A stretch of 64,000 nt of DNA from Prionace glauca (taxonomy: Eukaryota > Chordata > Chondrichthyes > Carcharhiniformes > Carcharhinidae), in contig CM075760.1 of assembly GCA_037974335.1 (NCBI GenBank), forward strand, positions 35,845,609-35,909,608, written 5' to 3'. Shown in pieces: positions 45,051 to 56,099 of the stretch. The notes beneath the pieces are model-generated. The model made no database searches. It was not told the DNA's origin and saw nothing but the letters and a program-made list of their open reading frames with translations. How positions within the stretch are numbered: the stretch's first letter is position 1; each line of letters begins with the position of its first letter. The position numbers were made by a program, and so were the translations under genes.

Positions 45051-46626
45051 TTATTCAGTAAGTAATTTCACAATTGCATTAAATGGAAATCTGATCACAT
45101 TCTTCAGATCCTCTCTGAATTGTGTCTGGGTCACTGCGTAAATGTATGTATTGGTGCAGCAACTCAGGAGTTGGAGCATAAATCCCAATTCCAGCACAAA
45201 TGCAGGAATATAAAAATTAATTAAGTTTAAATTATATAATCGTTCACAAAAGGAGTGGATAAGTAAGACTGACCATAGCAGGATAAAATTTCCTGATAGA
45301 GCAAACAGTAAGATAATGGATTTTCTTCTCTTCACTGTCTCTGGGTCCTTTGAAGTATCCATACGCTTGTGGCTCTGAAGTCTCCTGCGGAATTTGGTCG
45401 ACCCTAGAATGTGTTTAATGGTGAAAACATTCAGCAACAGAATCAACAAAAAAGGAATGAACGGTGTTAAAATATAATGCAGATTTTCAACCACTCCCCA
45501 TGCTGCAGAATAGAGGACATCATTGCCAACATGACAAAAATGGGGAATATTCTGAAACGCATATCTATCATCATACATGAAATACCAGAAAATGTTCTTT
45601 ACACTGAATAGCACACTCACAGTTCCGAGAACCACTGTTGCAGTTTTCTCAGTGCAGTATTTTATTTTCAGCTTCTGACAAGTAATAGCCACAAACCGAT
45701 CAAAGGTGAAAGAGACAGTGAACCAGACAGAGCAATCAGTGACTGCATAAAGCAGCACAGCATGGATATTACATATTTTAAATTGGTAAATGATTAAAAA
45801 TTCAAACTTCATGGGAATTTGCCTCAAAATGAGATCGATGATAACGACCAGTAGATCCGCTGCTGACATGGAAATGAGGTAATATATCACACTTTTGGAA
45901 AGACCACACTTCCCTCGTGACAGGATAAGAATCGTCAATACATTCACTATAAGGAAGAGAAACACAATTTATTCGTGTTTTAGACTGAGCACAAGAGAAA
46001 CAATCTCTCAGGATCATTGGGAACAGCTGAAATATTTTTATTAAATCCACCTCAGAATAGACTGAATTCACCTATTCTGCTCGAGACAAAGTTCACAGCA
46101 GAAAAGCCCCGCAATGATGTAGCAAGAAGCCACATTCACCAGTTAATAAAGTCTCCAATTTGCTGCCTTCTTCAGATTTGTATATGGGGGACACAATGGT
46201 GCCAGTAGGTTTGGAGCAAATGTTTCTGGTCTGGATGACTCTGCTTTGATTGTGCTGAAGGCTGTGCAGTTGAAGATGTTAAATCAGCTGATTTGGAATT
46301 GGCTGTGAATCATAACACTGGAAATCATCTTACATAACGACAACCGTAAAGTGGAAAGATTGAAAGTGAATGTCAGGTAGTGTGAGGATAGCTGTGTGGC
46401 AACGAGAAATGTTTCCAGTTCATTTACAGCAACAAACCATGAAGGTTACACAGAATGATATCAATAACTGGGTAACATGGACAAGGACAATGAACACAGA
46501 GAAATATGACTTACCAGTGACACCAACTACGGCAAGGACAGGGTAGTAAATCCTTTGGATATCGTAAAATACCCAAAGAATACGTAGCTCAAGTGGTATA
46601 ATCCAGAACATGGCTCTGAAATTCAA
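45051..46626 (-). CDS. GPR139-like rhodopsin-family G-protein-coupled receptor, two exons (46,515-46,626 and 45,051-45,946)
   Basis: This is an intact seven-transmembrane receptor gene of about 335 residues. Exon 1 starts at ATG 46,626 (MNFRAMFWIIPLELRIL) and ends in TM1 at a GTAAGTC donor. After a 568-bp intron, exon 2 starts at a TTATAG acceptor in matching phase 1, giving the joint GVT-VNVLTILIL. TM2 includes LISMSAADLLVVIIDL. TM3 begins KICNIHAVLL with the conserved Cys, paired with Cys in IPHFCHVGND of loop 2, and ends SFTFDRFVAI, a DRF version of the DRY motif. TM6 is SIILLFALSGNFILLW. TM7 carries CCTNTYIYAV in place of NPxxY. These variants are typical of the expanded GPR139-like group in cartilaginous fish (from memory). 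Ligand is unknown. It is transcribed in the same direction as the IgM clusters. No frame break was seen. Confidence 0.9.
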
Positions 46627-46969
46627 TGATCGCTGACTTTACTAGAGACCATTCCAAGTTAAACAATATTGCACACACAGTGAAAATTCCTATTTATAAA
46701 TCTTCTAATGTCCCCATTGGAACAATTAAACCGTGTGCTGAGGGACATGAATCACAGTCTCTGAACAAACAAGATGACTTCATCTTTTCTTACAAATTAT
46801 ATGGTTATTGTCCTTTTTATGCATGTTAAAAAATTCGAATGAAGGCAAACATTTTGGTTCATGCACCTTGGCAAAAGAAAGGAACATTGATTAACAATGT
46901 GTTGCTGAACTGAAGAGAGTTGAAACCGTTGTGAGTATTGCTGTCACACATTGTCAGTCTATCCGTTTT

Positions 46970-47640
46970 CCAGCAGATCTCTAAAGACAGATAAATCAAC
47001 ACCGGGAACAAAATAGTGAGGCTGAAATCATTTTGTTTGCAAGAACACACAACAGGATGGTTGTCAATAAATACTTACATATTAAATGTTCTTCAGTTGA
47101 AACACATGAACTGTTTGGTGTTTTCATGCATTCGTGGAAGACAGAGATGGGCTGAAGGTTATCACTGGGAAAACTGAAGGGGAATTGCTAAAAGAGACCA
47201 TTTCTCCAAACGGGTTATTAGAAAATAGATTATTTAAAATAAATAAACACGCAAATGTCTATGATATTTCTTAGACATAGAACCATAGAATTCCTACAGT
47301 TCAGAAGAAAGGTTATCTTGGCCCACTGAGTCTGCATCCCACCCAGGTCCTCCCCTCTGCCCTATCCCCGTTAGCCCCACACATTTACCATGGCTAATCC
47401 ACATACTCTAAGGGAAAGTAACGGGCAATTTTTGCATGGTGAATCCAACTAATATGATCTGTTGTAATATAAATGAGGGATGGGTTTTGTGCAGTAACAC
47501 AGAGACAGAACCGAATGCACCAGATATCGATACAGCACCTGTACTAATATGAATGCAGACTGGGTCCAGTTCAGTCATTACTGAGAGAGTGTATACAGTC
47601 TATTACTAACCAGCGTGGTGTTTTCTTATCTAATAGAGAC
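46970..47640. repeat. Dispersed duplication, copy 2
   Basis: This is the partner of 40,213-40,905, same orientation and 6.7 kb apart. The pair flanks the receptor gene and the LINEs between. Confidence 0.92.
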
Positions 47641-47789
47641 ATGACATACTCAGTTTTGACAAAGACAAGGTCTTTGTGAAGGATACAATGTGAAGGATAA
47701 ACTTGCAATTGGTGAATAAAAAGTCCGAAATGCAATAAAAAGCAGGTGATTCATGGATAAATCAACATTTTAAAATATTTGTGTCAGCT

Positions 47790-47861
47790 TTCCTGGTGGT
47801 CTAGTGGTTAGGATTCGGCGCTCTCAGTACTGTAGCCTGGGTTCGACTCCCGGTCAGGGAA
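47790..47861 (+). tRNA. tRNA-Glu (CTC), anticodon stem degenerate
   Basis: The 72-nt cloverleaf has the A box TGGTCTAGTGGTTAGG, the loop CTCTCAG giving anticodon CTC, and the T arm GGGTTCGACTCCC. The acceptor stem pairs with a T-G wobble. The anticodon stem CGGCG/TACTG has a C-A mismatch and two wobbles, so it may be a pseudogene. Confidence 0.72.
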
Positions 47862-48439
47862 TGTAGATTTTATTACAATAATTCTGCGTTACTTCTCGGT
47901 CTGAACCTGTCAGAATCAATATTAGGGAGATTTTTTTGTTTGTGTCTGAATTGGAAAAGTCACATGTAAAGAAATTAAGAGAGCGATAGGCGAGAAAGGG
48001 CTGATGGTACGAAATGCTGATGCGTTAAAATCTAGCTGTTAATGGGGGAAAATGTATTGTTCCTACTGACACAAATATCTGCAGATCTCGGTCCAAATCT
48101 CTGCTTCCATGACAAGAAAACTTTTAATTGAATGAAATAGTAAAATATCCCACCTCCAGTGAAGTGGAGGCAGTTTTCACTCAGAAACCAGTAACTGTGA
48201 GTTTAACAATGTGGGAAGGAGAAAGACTCAGTTTGAGCGGTGACATTGCGGGAGGAATGGAGAGCTGGAGTTCACCCAGAAAAGCAGCAAAGTTTCAAAT
48301 CAATGGCGTCCAACGTTGAATGGTCCATTAACGGTGGTAATTTAATGTTATTCAGCAGAATTACCACAGGATGGTTTATCACAGATTGATGCTAATACTT
48401 TGAATGGAGTGAACTGCAGTAACATTGAATGCAGTAGAA
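47862..48439. other. Spacer, nothing recognised
   Basis: There is no gene or known repeat. A short ORF near 48,128-48,319 has no recognisable domain. Confidence 0.4.
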
Positions 48440-48735
48440 AGGACAGCGCGGTAGCACAGTGATTAGCACTGATGTCTCACAGCGCCAGGGACTCAGGTCC
48501 TCGAGTCACCGTCTGTGCGGAGTTTGCACGTTCCCCCCGTGCCTCCGTGGGTTTCCTCCGGGTGTTCCGGTGTCTGATTCAAAGAAGTGTGTTTTAGTTT
48601 GATTGGCCATGCTAAATTGATCCTACTGTCAGAGGGATCAGAAGGGTAAATATGTGGGTTTACGGGGAATAGGGCGTGGGTGGGATTGTTGTGGCTGCGG
48701 ACTCGATGGGCTGAATGGCCTCCTTCTGGGGGAAT
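48440..48735 (+). repeat. SINE family B
   Basis: The head GCGGTAGCACAGTGATTAGC, body TTTCCTCCGGGTGTTCCGGT and tail GATGGGCTGAATGGCCTCCT are all present. A perfect octamer ATGCAAAT lies just beyond, at 48,747-48,754. Confidence 0.9.
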
Positions 48736-49126
48736 CAAAAGAGGTAATGCAAATATACATTGTTTTGGATGAAACAGCAGGTCAACTAAATGTATTTTCA
48801 CTGCCATGTAAAAGCGGACCTGACATCTGCACTGAAATGTGATGAGGTTGGAAAAACTCAGGATGTTACATGGCATGTGTGCATCAGGAAACAAAGATAA
48901 ACCTTCACCTCCATCACCTTTCATTAACATTGGGAATGTTTAGAAATAGAGGAAGTTTTTAAAAAAGCGAAATCCAACAAGGAGGAAATATAACAACATC
49001 TGGCAGGGTGGAAATTGCGATGGGTATTTGGTCTGTTGCAGTTTGTGTGAACTGATGTTTGAAAACAGTGCGAGACAAAATGTGCTGCTAATTAGCAGAT
49101 AGCACAGAAAACCAGCAAGGAGATCC

Positions 49127-49199
49127 TGCCGAAACCCAGGATTGAACCAGGGACCTTTAGATCTTCAGTCTAACGCTCTCCCAACTGAGCTATTTCGGC
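49127..49199 (-). tRNA. tRNA-Phe (GAA)
   Basis: The 73-nt gene has a perfect GCCGAAA/TTTCGGC acceptor stem, D arm TAGCTCAGTTGGGAGAGC, anticodon loop CTGAAGA, and T arm GGTTCAATCC. All stems are sound. It is the best preserved tRNA in the group. Confidence 0.95.
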
Positions 49200-49204
49200 T
49201 GCCT

Positions 49205-50400
49205 GGCTAAGAGGAAGCTTCCGTCTCCCAAATATCTAAGAGAGCACTCATTTCTGCCCATTCGTTAATGCATCATTTTCATCTTTCTTCAAATAAACTC
49301 AACCAAATGTCCTCAGTGATAAAAGCAAATTACTGCGGATGGGAAAAGAGGAAATGCTCCAAAATCTCACAATGTCTGACAGCACCTGTAAGGAGTGAAA
49401 AGGGCGGACGTTTCGAGTCCAGATGACACTTTATCAAAGTTCATTGTACAATTGTAATCACTATTCGTTTCAATATTTCGTATCAATACATTATTTAACA
49501 CATGTGACTTCATTATGAATTGAATATTTCTGACCTTGAACATCACTGAATTGAAAATATAACTGACCAACAGAACCAATCGAATCACCGGGTAATACAG
49601 GTCACAATTTTGAGATCGACTATCGTCAGCTTTTAAACAAAGTCAAATACATTTAAAAGGATGAGAATCAGGAATTATCTGTTCGTGACTCTTGACCCTT
49701 TTTTTATTAGGGGTTTGAAACATTCAGGCGCATAAATTCCGGCCCGTTACAGGAAATTCCAGTAGATCCGCACTGAGTCCCAATTCCCTCATCTGTCTGA
49801 ATGGTTTTCCCTCTTTCTTAGAGATGAAAAACGATTTAAAAATATTCTTCTGTGAAATGTTCACCATTTCCTCTAGTTCACTTACAGTATCACTTGTATC
49901 TGTCTTTTTGAGCACACACTGCTATCAGATATTTCAGATGGTGATTAACCATATTAGTCTGCAGCTAGAAACCCATTAAATTCTGTTGTGGACTGAACAA
50001 GATGCGGATAAATGCTCGGTGTCAAAAGCGAACTTTCCCGTCAGTGCACCTTATTTCACAGAAAGTATTTAACTTTGATGTCAGAGCAATGATAACATGT
50101 CTTTCACATCGAGGTTTGGATAATGTTGAGCAACAACCTGAAATCAAACAATTTTACCTTACCCCACATGAGAAACCTTAATTAATATTTCTGCCCGGTT
50201 TCGAACAGGGACCTTTCGCGTGTGAGGCGAATGTGATAACCACTACACTACAGAAACAACTGGAAAAGTAATGGAGCAAATCAGCCTGTCTGCAATGTTC
50301 AACTGCGCTGTGTTGCTGCAGGTTCCGATGGTCAGACTGAGAGCCCAAGTCACTGAATTCAGGAAGATAACCCTTACTTTCAATCTGATTGTACATCTTA
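49205..50400. repeat. tRNA-Val-bearing duplicated unit, copy 1
   Basis: The unit is about 1.2 kb and ends with a tRNA-Val on the minus strand. It is matched in order by 50,425-51,600: a CTCAGTGATAAAAGC-type start, the GACGTTTCGAGTCC retroposon, TGAATTGAATATTTCTGA, the CCATTTCCTCTAGTTCACTT stretch, and the tRNA. Confidence 0.93.
50186..50257 (-). tRNA. tRNA-Val (CAC)
   Basis: The 72-nt gene has 5' GTTTCTG, A box GTAGTGTAGTGGTTATCAC, loop CTCACAC with anticodon CAC, and a T arm around GTTCGAAAC. One base is missing in the variable or T-arm region and the T stem has a mismatch relative to canonical tRNA-Val. It may be weakly functional. Confidence 0.78.
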
Positions 50401-50424
50401 TCCCCAACATCAATATTTAAAAAT

Positions 50425-51640
50425 ATTCGTCTCGCAAATATTTAAGGGAGCAATGATTTCTACTCATTTATTATTCCATGATTCTCATCTTCCTTCGAAT
50501 AATCTCAATCAATTATTCAGTGATAAAAACGAATGACTGCGGAAGGGAAAAGAGAAAATCCTGCAAAATCTCCCAATGTCTGAGAGCTCCTGTAAGGAGT
50601 GAAAAAGGCGGACGTTTCGAGTCCGGATGACACTTTATCAAAGCTCATTGTACAAGTGTACTCAGTATTTGTGTCACTATTCAGTATTAATGTATTATTT
50701 AACACATATGGCTTTATTATGAATTGAATATCTCTGAACTTGAACATTACTGAATTGAAAACATAACTGACCAACAGAATCACCGGGTAATACAGATCAC
50801 AATTTTGAGATTGACTATCGTCAGCTTTTAAACAAAGTCAAATATATTTAAATGGACGAAAATCAAAAATTATCTGTTCGTGACACTTGTGCCTTTTTTA
50901 TTATGGACGCATGCATTTCCGCCCTTTACAGGAAAGCCCAGTAGATCCGCGCTGAGTCTCGATTCCCCCATCTGTCTGGGTGATTTTTCCTATTTGTTGG
51001 AGATGAAAAACGATTTTTAAAAATGATTCATCTGTGAAATGTGCACCATTTCCTCTAGTTCACTTACACTATCACTTGTACCTGTCTGAGCACACACTCG
51101 TATCAGATATTTCAGATGGTGATGAACCATATTAGTCTGCACCTATAAACCCATTAAATCTGCTGGAGACTGAACGAGATGGGAATAAATGCTCGGTGTC
51201 AAAATCGAACTTTCCCATCAGTGCACCTTATTTCTCAGAAAGTGTTTGACGGTGAAATCAGAGCAATGATAACATGTCTTTAACATCAAGGTTCGGATAA
51301 TGTTGAGCAGTAAACTTAAATTTAACAATTTTCCCTTATCCAACACGAGAAAGTTTTGTGAGTGTTTCTGCCCGGATTCGAACCGGGGATTTTTCGCGTG
51401 TAAGGCGAATGTGATAACCACTACACTACAGAAAGAGCTGAAGAACAGTGGAGGAAATCTGCCTGCCTGCAATGTTCTACTGCGCTGTGTCGCTGCAGGT
51501 TCCGATGGTTAGACTGAGAGCCCATGTCACTGAATTCAGGAAGATAACCGTTACTTTCAAGCTGATTGTACAACTTATCCCCAACATCAACATTTAAAAG
51601 CGTTCGTCTGGCAACTATCTAAGGGATCAATGATTTCTAT
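50425..51640. repeat. tRNA-Val-bearing duplicated unit, copy 2
   Basis: This is the tandem partner of 49,205-50,400. A third unit begins near 51,600 (TTCGTCTGGCAACTATCTAA) but is soon lost. Shorter related pieces are at 53,218-53,350 and 53,340-53,575. Confidence 0.92.
51363..51435 (-). tRNA. tRNA-Val (TAC)
   Basis: The 73-nt gene has loop CTTACAC with anticodon TAC, a complete T arm CCCGGTTCGAATCCGGG and a normal D arm. The first acceptor pair is C-C, the only defect noted. It is a tandem duplicate of the Val (CAC) gene with a changed wobble base. Confidence 0.85.
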
Positions 51641-51855
51641 CCATTCATTAATGCATCATTTTCATCGTTCTTCCAATAATCATCCGCATTTTATATCACC
51701 AGCGCTTTGTAATCTGTCGCTCCTTTTTTCTTTGTTCTTTAAATGTGACATTTCCAATTCAGATACTAAAGAGGAAATCTCCCTGATACTGATTCCGACA
51801 GAACTGGTACAGACCGGGAAGTAACACAGGATTGTTGTACAGCAATAAATCTACA

Positions 51856-51927
51856 TTCCCTGACCGGGAATCGAACCCGGGCCGCGGCGGTGAAAGCGCC
51901 GAATCCTAACCACTAGACCACCACGGA
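51856..51927 (-). tRNA. tRNA-Glu (TTC)
   Basis: The 72-nt gene has D arm GGTCTAGTGGTTAGGAT, perfect anticodon stem CGGCG/CGCCG around CTTTCAC (anticodon TTC), and T arm CCGGGTTCGATTCCCGG. One acceptor-stem mismatch (G-G at the fourth pair) was noted. Confidence 0.87.
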
Positions 51928-52014
51928 AGCTGGTGGGTGTTTTATAAAATATTAATTTATCCATGAGCCACCAGTCTTTTGTTTTATTTCTACACGGGCA
52001 CAATCTCAGGACAA

Positions 52015-52225
52015 GGCGCTGATGATTTAGGAGTGAGATGAGGAGAAATTGTTTGACTCAAAGGCCCGTGAATCTTGGGAATTCTCTACTCCAGAGGGTT
52101 CTGATGTTCCATCACTGAACACATTTCAGTTTGGGTTAGACAGATTTATGATCTATCCAGGAATGAATGGAAACAGGAATATGGAATAGGAACAAATGCT
52201 CAGCCACAAGTTCATGTTTCGATTG
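52015..52225 (+). repeat. Old LINE 3' tail
   Basis: Phrases such as GGGAATTCTCTACTCCAGAG and GTTAGACAGATTTATGATCT are decayed versions of the CR1-like C-terminus. Confidence 0.65.
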
Positions 52226-52429
52226 TGTTTTTTAAGTTTAAAGGTATAATGGAAGCATGTATATAATGTTATATGTAACCTGTTTGAAGTCAGCTGTCAT
52301 TAAATAATGTTGGTAACACCAGATAACAGAACAGCCGGGAACAATTGACAGCTTTTTTTTTATTGGCACTCACGGACCCATTGCCAACAGGCAACTGTTT
52401 ACCCGTGAATGCTGATGGTGAGAAAATTC

Positions 52430-52503
52430 CGTCGCTGGGTTGTCTTGAACCACCAACCTTTCAGTTAACAGCTGAACGTGCTGACCAATTGCGCCATAGA
52501 GAC
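52430..52503 (-). tRNA. tRNA-Asn (GTT), somewhat degenerate
   Basis: The 74-nt cloverleaf reads GTCTCTATGGCGCAATTGG, loop CTGTTAA (anticodon GTT), then AAGGTTGGTGGTTCAAG. The acceptor stem has T-C and A-C mismatches and the T stem has one mismatch, so decay is under way. The nearest family is clearly tRNA-Asn. Confidence 0.75.
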
Positions 52504-52949
52504 AGAGGTAGCAACTCGTAAATATATTCTAAACTCGTGTGTTACTGGCCGCCATTCTATTTCTGAAAACCTGTTCCAGAACTGCAGCATGACCGCACTG
52601 TTTACATTTCTATACAAGTCTCTTTAGTTCCGTGGATCCTACAGCACTGCTGTAGTGTGTTGGTTATTCTCTATCTCCTATGAACGGGCAGGGAAAATGA
52701 ACCCACGTCTCTTACCACAGGGAGGAATTCAGCGGGAGGGAAGGGAAGGGAACTGACCACCAGTAGCCCAAAGATCCAACACTTTCCACTCAATCATCAA
52801 TAACACCATTCACAACAGCACCACCTTCCGAATATTGCGATCCATTTTCCTTAGGATTTAGTTCCAAGACTTCATATTTCCCTTGTTTTCCCCCAATTTT
52901 GCAGGACATTCGCTCCAATACACAGAGTGAACGGAGAAAGAAGAAGCTT
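52504..52949. other. Spacer between tRNA genes
   Basis: No gene or named repeat was recognised. Confidence 0.4.
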
Positions 52950-53020
52950 TGCATTGGCCGGGAATCGAACCCGGACCTCCCGCGTGGCAGGCGAGAATTC
53001 TACCACTGAACCACCAATGT
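52950..53020 (-). tRNA. tRNA-Gly (GCC)
   Basis: The 71-nt gene has TTGGTGGTTCAGTGGTAGAA, loop CTGCCAC (anticodon GCC), T arm CCGGGTTCGATTCCCGG and 3' CCAATGC. The first pair is A-C instead of G-C. Otherwise it is canonical. Confidence 0.9.
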
Positions 53021-53217
53021 TGCTCTTGCTAGCGATACCCCCACATGCTCTCTCTTCCTTCACACTCAGCAGCATTGTAATTTCCTTACTTTGTCCTTTC
53101 GTTCCCCATTTATTAAGACTCGGATATTAAATAAATGCTAACCTCAAATACATTTTGGACAAAATTCAATATGTCTTAGAAAATTTACACAATTTTGTTA
53201 TTTTTTTCCATAAAATT

Positions 53218-53575
53218 CAGCATTTCTGATTTTGGAGAAAGCATTTCAAGCTGAGGTCAGAGCAAAGGTAATATGACTGTAACGTCGAGATTCTGATAAT
53301 ATTCGGCACCAAACTGAAATCATACAGACTTCCGTCACCCTAGCATGTTTCAGATGGTGATTAACTATGTTAGTCTGCACCTAAACCTATTAAATTGTCT
53401 TGTAGACTGGATGACTTGCTGATATGTGCAGGTGTCAAAATAGGGAAGTTTCTTTCCTGGCAATGCATCAATTTATCATTTCTGATTTGACACAAAGCAT
53501 TTGAGGCCGAGGCCAGAGCGAAGATACTATGGGTGTAACATCGAGATTCAGATAATGTTCAGGAACAAAATGCCC
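53218..53575. repeat. Truncated pieces of the tRNA-Val unit
   Basis: GTAACGTCGAGATTCTGATA and GTAACATCGAGATTCAGATA repeat within this stretch and match the flank of the tRNA-Val units. TTTCAGATGGTGATTAACTA at about 53,347 matches 49,931. No tRNA remains in these pieces. Confidence 0.8.
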
Positions 53576-53875
53576 CGGCCGATGAAGGCATGCTTTAAGG
53601 TGCGAGGGGCAAGGTTTAAAGGAGATGGACATGGCAGATTGTTTGCATAGAGAGTAGTGGGTTCCTGGAACTCGCTGCCGGGGAGAGATAGTAGAAGCAG
53701 ATGCAGTTGTGACTTTTAAGTCAGCTGACAAGTACGTGAATAGGATGGGAATAGAGGGATATGGTCCCGGAAGGATAGGGGGTTTTAGTTAAGTGGGGCA
53801 GCATGGTCAGTGAAGGTTTGACGGGCCGAAGGACATGTTCCTGGGCTGTAATTTTCTTTGTTCTTTGTACTGCCA
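53576..53875 (+). repeat. LINE 3' end
   Basis: The plus strand reads VRGARFKGDGHGRLFA and WNSLPG-type sequence and ends GACGGGCCGAAGGACATGTT and TTTGTTCTTTG. It is about 300 bp and 5'-truncated. Confidence 0.8.
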
Positions 53876-54179
53876 TTTTTCTTTATCCAAAACTGAGCTT
53901 CAGACCCTGTAGCTCTATATTTAACTACTCCATCTCTGACGTCTCCTCCAGTCACACAACCCTGTGAGATGTCTGTACTGATGTTATTGTGGCATCATGA
54001 GGGTTCCACATACAACATGACTTGTATCTATAAATTCTCATCTTGAACATTTCAATTGAAATTTCAAGGCGAGCAGAGCTTTTTGAGCAGAATGGTTCAG
54101 ATTCCCATCCCCTTTAATGTGAACAAGTTGTTTCTGATTTCCCTACAGAGGTTGTCTATTAAACAATGACTGAACACAG

Positions 54180-55040
54180 GGGGTGAATGTGAGAAGCTGA
54201 AGTTTCCAGTTGAAGAGGTTTCCAGTGTCTCTGAGCAGCTGAACTGGGGAAGCCTTTGGGCAGAGACTGCGCTGCTGCTATTTCCCTTCCTGACCACCGG
54301 GGGTCGCTGTAACACGCCCGGGCGCTGCTCCTCCCAGTGACACCTCTTGCCCTCTCCGGCCCGGCCGCTGCTCGTTGGCGGAACATCCGGGTCCTGCAGA
54401 GAGGCGGGGTCAGCCGCCATATTGCCGTGACATCATCACAGCCCCTCCCCCCCGTCGAGGAAAAAGCGGCGGTTCAGAAATGTAGAAAGTGAGAGAAATT
54501 CCCACCCGGAAATCCCGCCCGGAGCGGAATTAAAATTAAATAAAATACATACTTTTATAAAGAGGCAGGTGGCGGAACCGCGCATGTGCTGTAGTATTTT
54601 CCCAGAGCGCACCGCGCGGGTGTGATTGAAAAACAGACGGAATAAAAAACAGAAACGATTTTCCCGAATGGAGAAGGAACCGAAAGTCTGACGGGTGAGG
54701 ATGTGAATAATAATCATCAAGATTCAAAACATTAAAAGATGCAAATGCAACTCCCTGGGCGCATGTGCAAGGAGGGGAATTCCCCCAGAGTGCAGCGCGC
54801 GGGACGCCGTCTCCCCTGGCAACGCAAGATGGCCGCCGGCGGTGGTGTGATTGTGGCGCAGGCGCAGTGAGGTCTGCCTGCAGCCCATTGTCCAGACTGC
54901 CCCCCCAGTGGATGTGGTGGGGATGGTGCAGCAGATGGAGCAACAATCCCAGTTTCAATGGGGGGAGAGAAGCTGCAATGCTGCTCCCTGTTGTTTACTC
55001 CTCTCTCCAGCCTCAGCATTGCAGCAGTGTTTAAACAAGA
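54180..55040 (+). promoter_or_regulatory. CpG-rich promoter-like block
   Basis: This GC- and CpG-rich segment stands out from the AT-rich surroundings. It holds a YY1-type site AAGATGGCCGCC (54,826-54,837), an NRF1-type site GCGCAGGCGCA (54,856-54,866), a second YY1-type site GCCGCCATATTGCC (54,413-54,426), a CRE-like TGACATCATCA (54,428-54,438) and an octamer ATGCAAAT (54,739-54,746). A motif around CCCAGAGCGCACCGCGCGGG recurs near 54,786 as CCCAGAGTGCAGCGCGCGGG. YY1 orientation suggests transcription to the right, but no conserved exon was recognised. ORFs on both strands are likely by-products of GC content. Confidence 0.6.
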
Positions 55041-55082
55041 GGGTGCATTGTCACAGCAGCAGGGTCTCCATGTCCTTCCAGT

Positions 55083-55970
55083 AGTAAGGTGACCAGAACT
55101 GGACGCAGTTCTCCAAATGCGGTCTAACCAACGTTCTGTACAACTGCAGCATTAGACGCCAGCTCTTATACTATACACCCCTTCCTATAAAGGCTAGCAT
55201 TCTGTAAGCTTTCTTCGTAACTTTCTCCACCTGTGTTGCCACCTTCAGAGACAAGAACACTTGCACTCCTGGGTCCCTCTGCATTTCTACACTCTTAACT
55301 GGTCTTCCCTTTATCATGTAACTCCTCTCTACATTATTCCTTCCAAAATGCATCACCTCACATTTATCAGGATCAAAATATATCTTGAGAAATTTGCCTA
55401 CCTTGGAATTGCTCTCGCAGAGATATTACCACGATGCCCTTTCAACATTGATAGAGTACTTACAGCAGAGAAGAAGGCTGTTTTGAAGCGTCATGTGTGT
55501 GTTGGCCCTCTAAAGGACCAATTCATCCAATAACATTCTGTACCCCACAGTCTAGCATTTTGTTCATTTTCAGAAAATTATCCAATCCCATTTTGAACCC
55601 ATTAATTGGCTCTGCCTGCAGCACACTCTCAAACAGCACATTCCAGGTCTGGGTCACTCACTGTCTGAAAATGTTTTTTCCTGATGTCTCCATGTTTCCT
55701 TCACCAATTTACTTCAACCCGCTCCCTCTGTGTCAAAATCCTTCTGCCATTGAAAGTTTCTCTCTATCTACTCTGTCAAGACCCTTCAGGATTTTGAATG
55801 CCTCATTAAAGTCACATCAGCAACTTTCTGTTAAGAAAATTAGTCCCAAACTCTCCAAAATATATTCTCCACTGAAGTTTCTGATCTCTGGAATTATTCT
55901 CGTGTTTTCCTCCTGCATTCAGTCCACTGATTTTACATTCTGCCTTACGTTCGGTCAGTTAGTGCCTGCT
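55083..55970 (-). repeat. Two joined LINE pieces
   Basis: From 55,083 to 55,376 the minus strand reads GRNNVERSYMIKGRPVKSVE and YRMLAFIGRGV, an RT-to-tail segment. From 55,385 to 55,970 is a copy of the 3' region at 42,185-42,760, with about 90% identity by eye. The joint suggests a continuous element or an insertion at the same point. Confidence 0.8.
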
Positions 55971-56099
55971 TGAACACATGAAACACAATCTTTCTTCATG
56001 CCCTGGAGTGAAGATTCGGAGCAAATTCATTTCTCATTTTTGGCGGACTAAGGGGAATCAGACAAGGTTAAGGGCAGTTTAAATGCTGCTGGTCCTCCA

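Noticed and set aside
45802-46071. 89-codon minus-strand ORF overlapping the receptor
   Set aside because: It is out of frame with exon 2 and runs through the intron acceptor; it is a shadow of the receptor gene.
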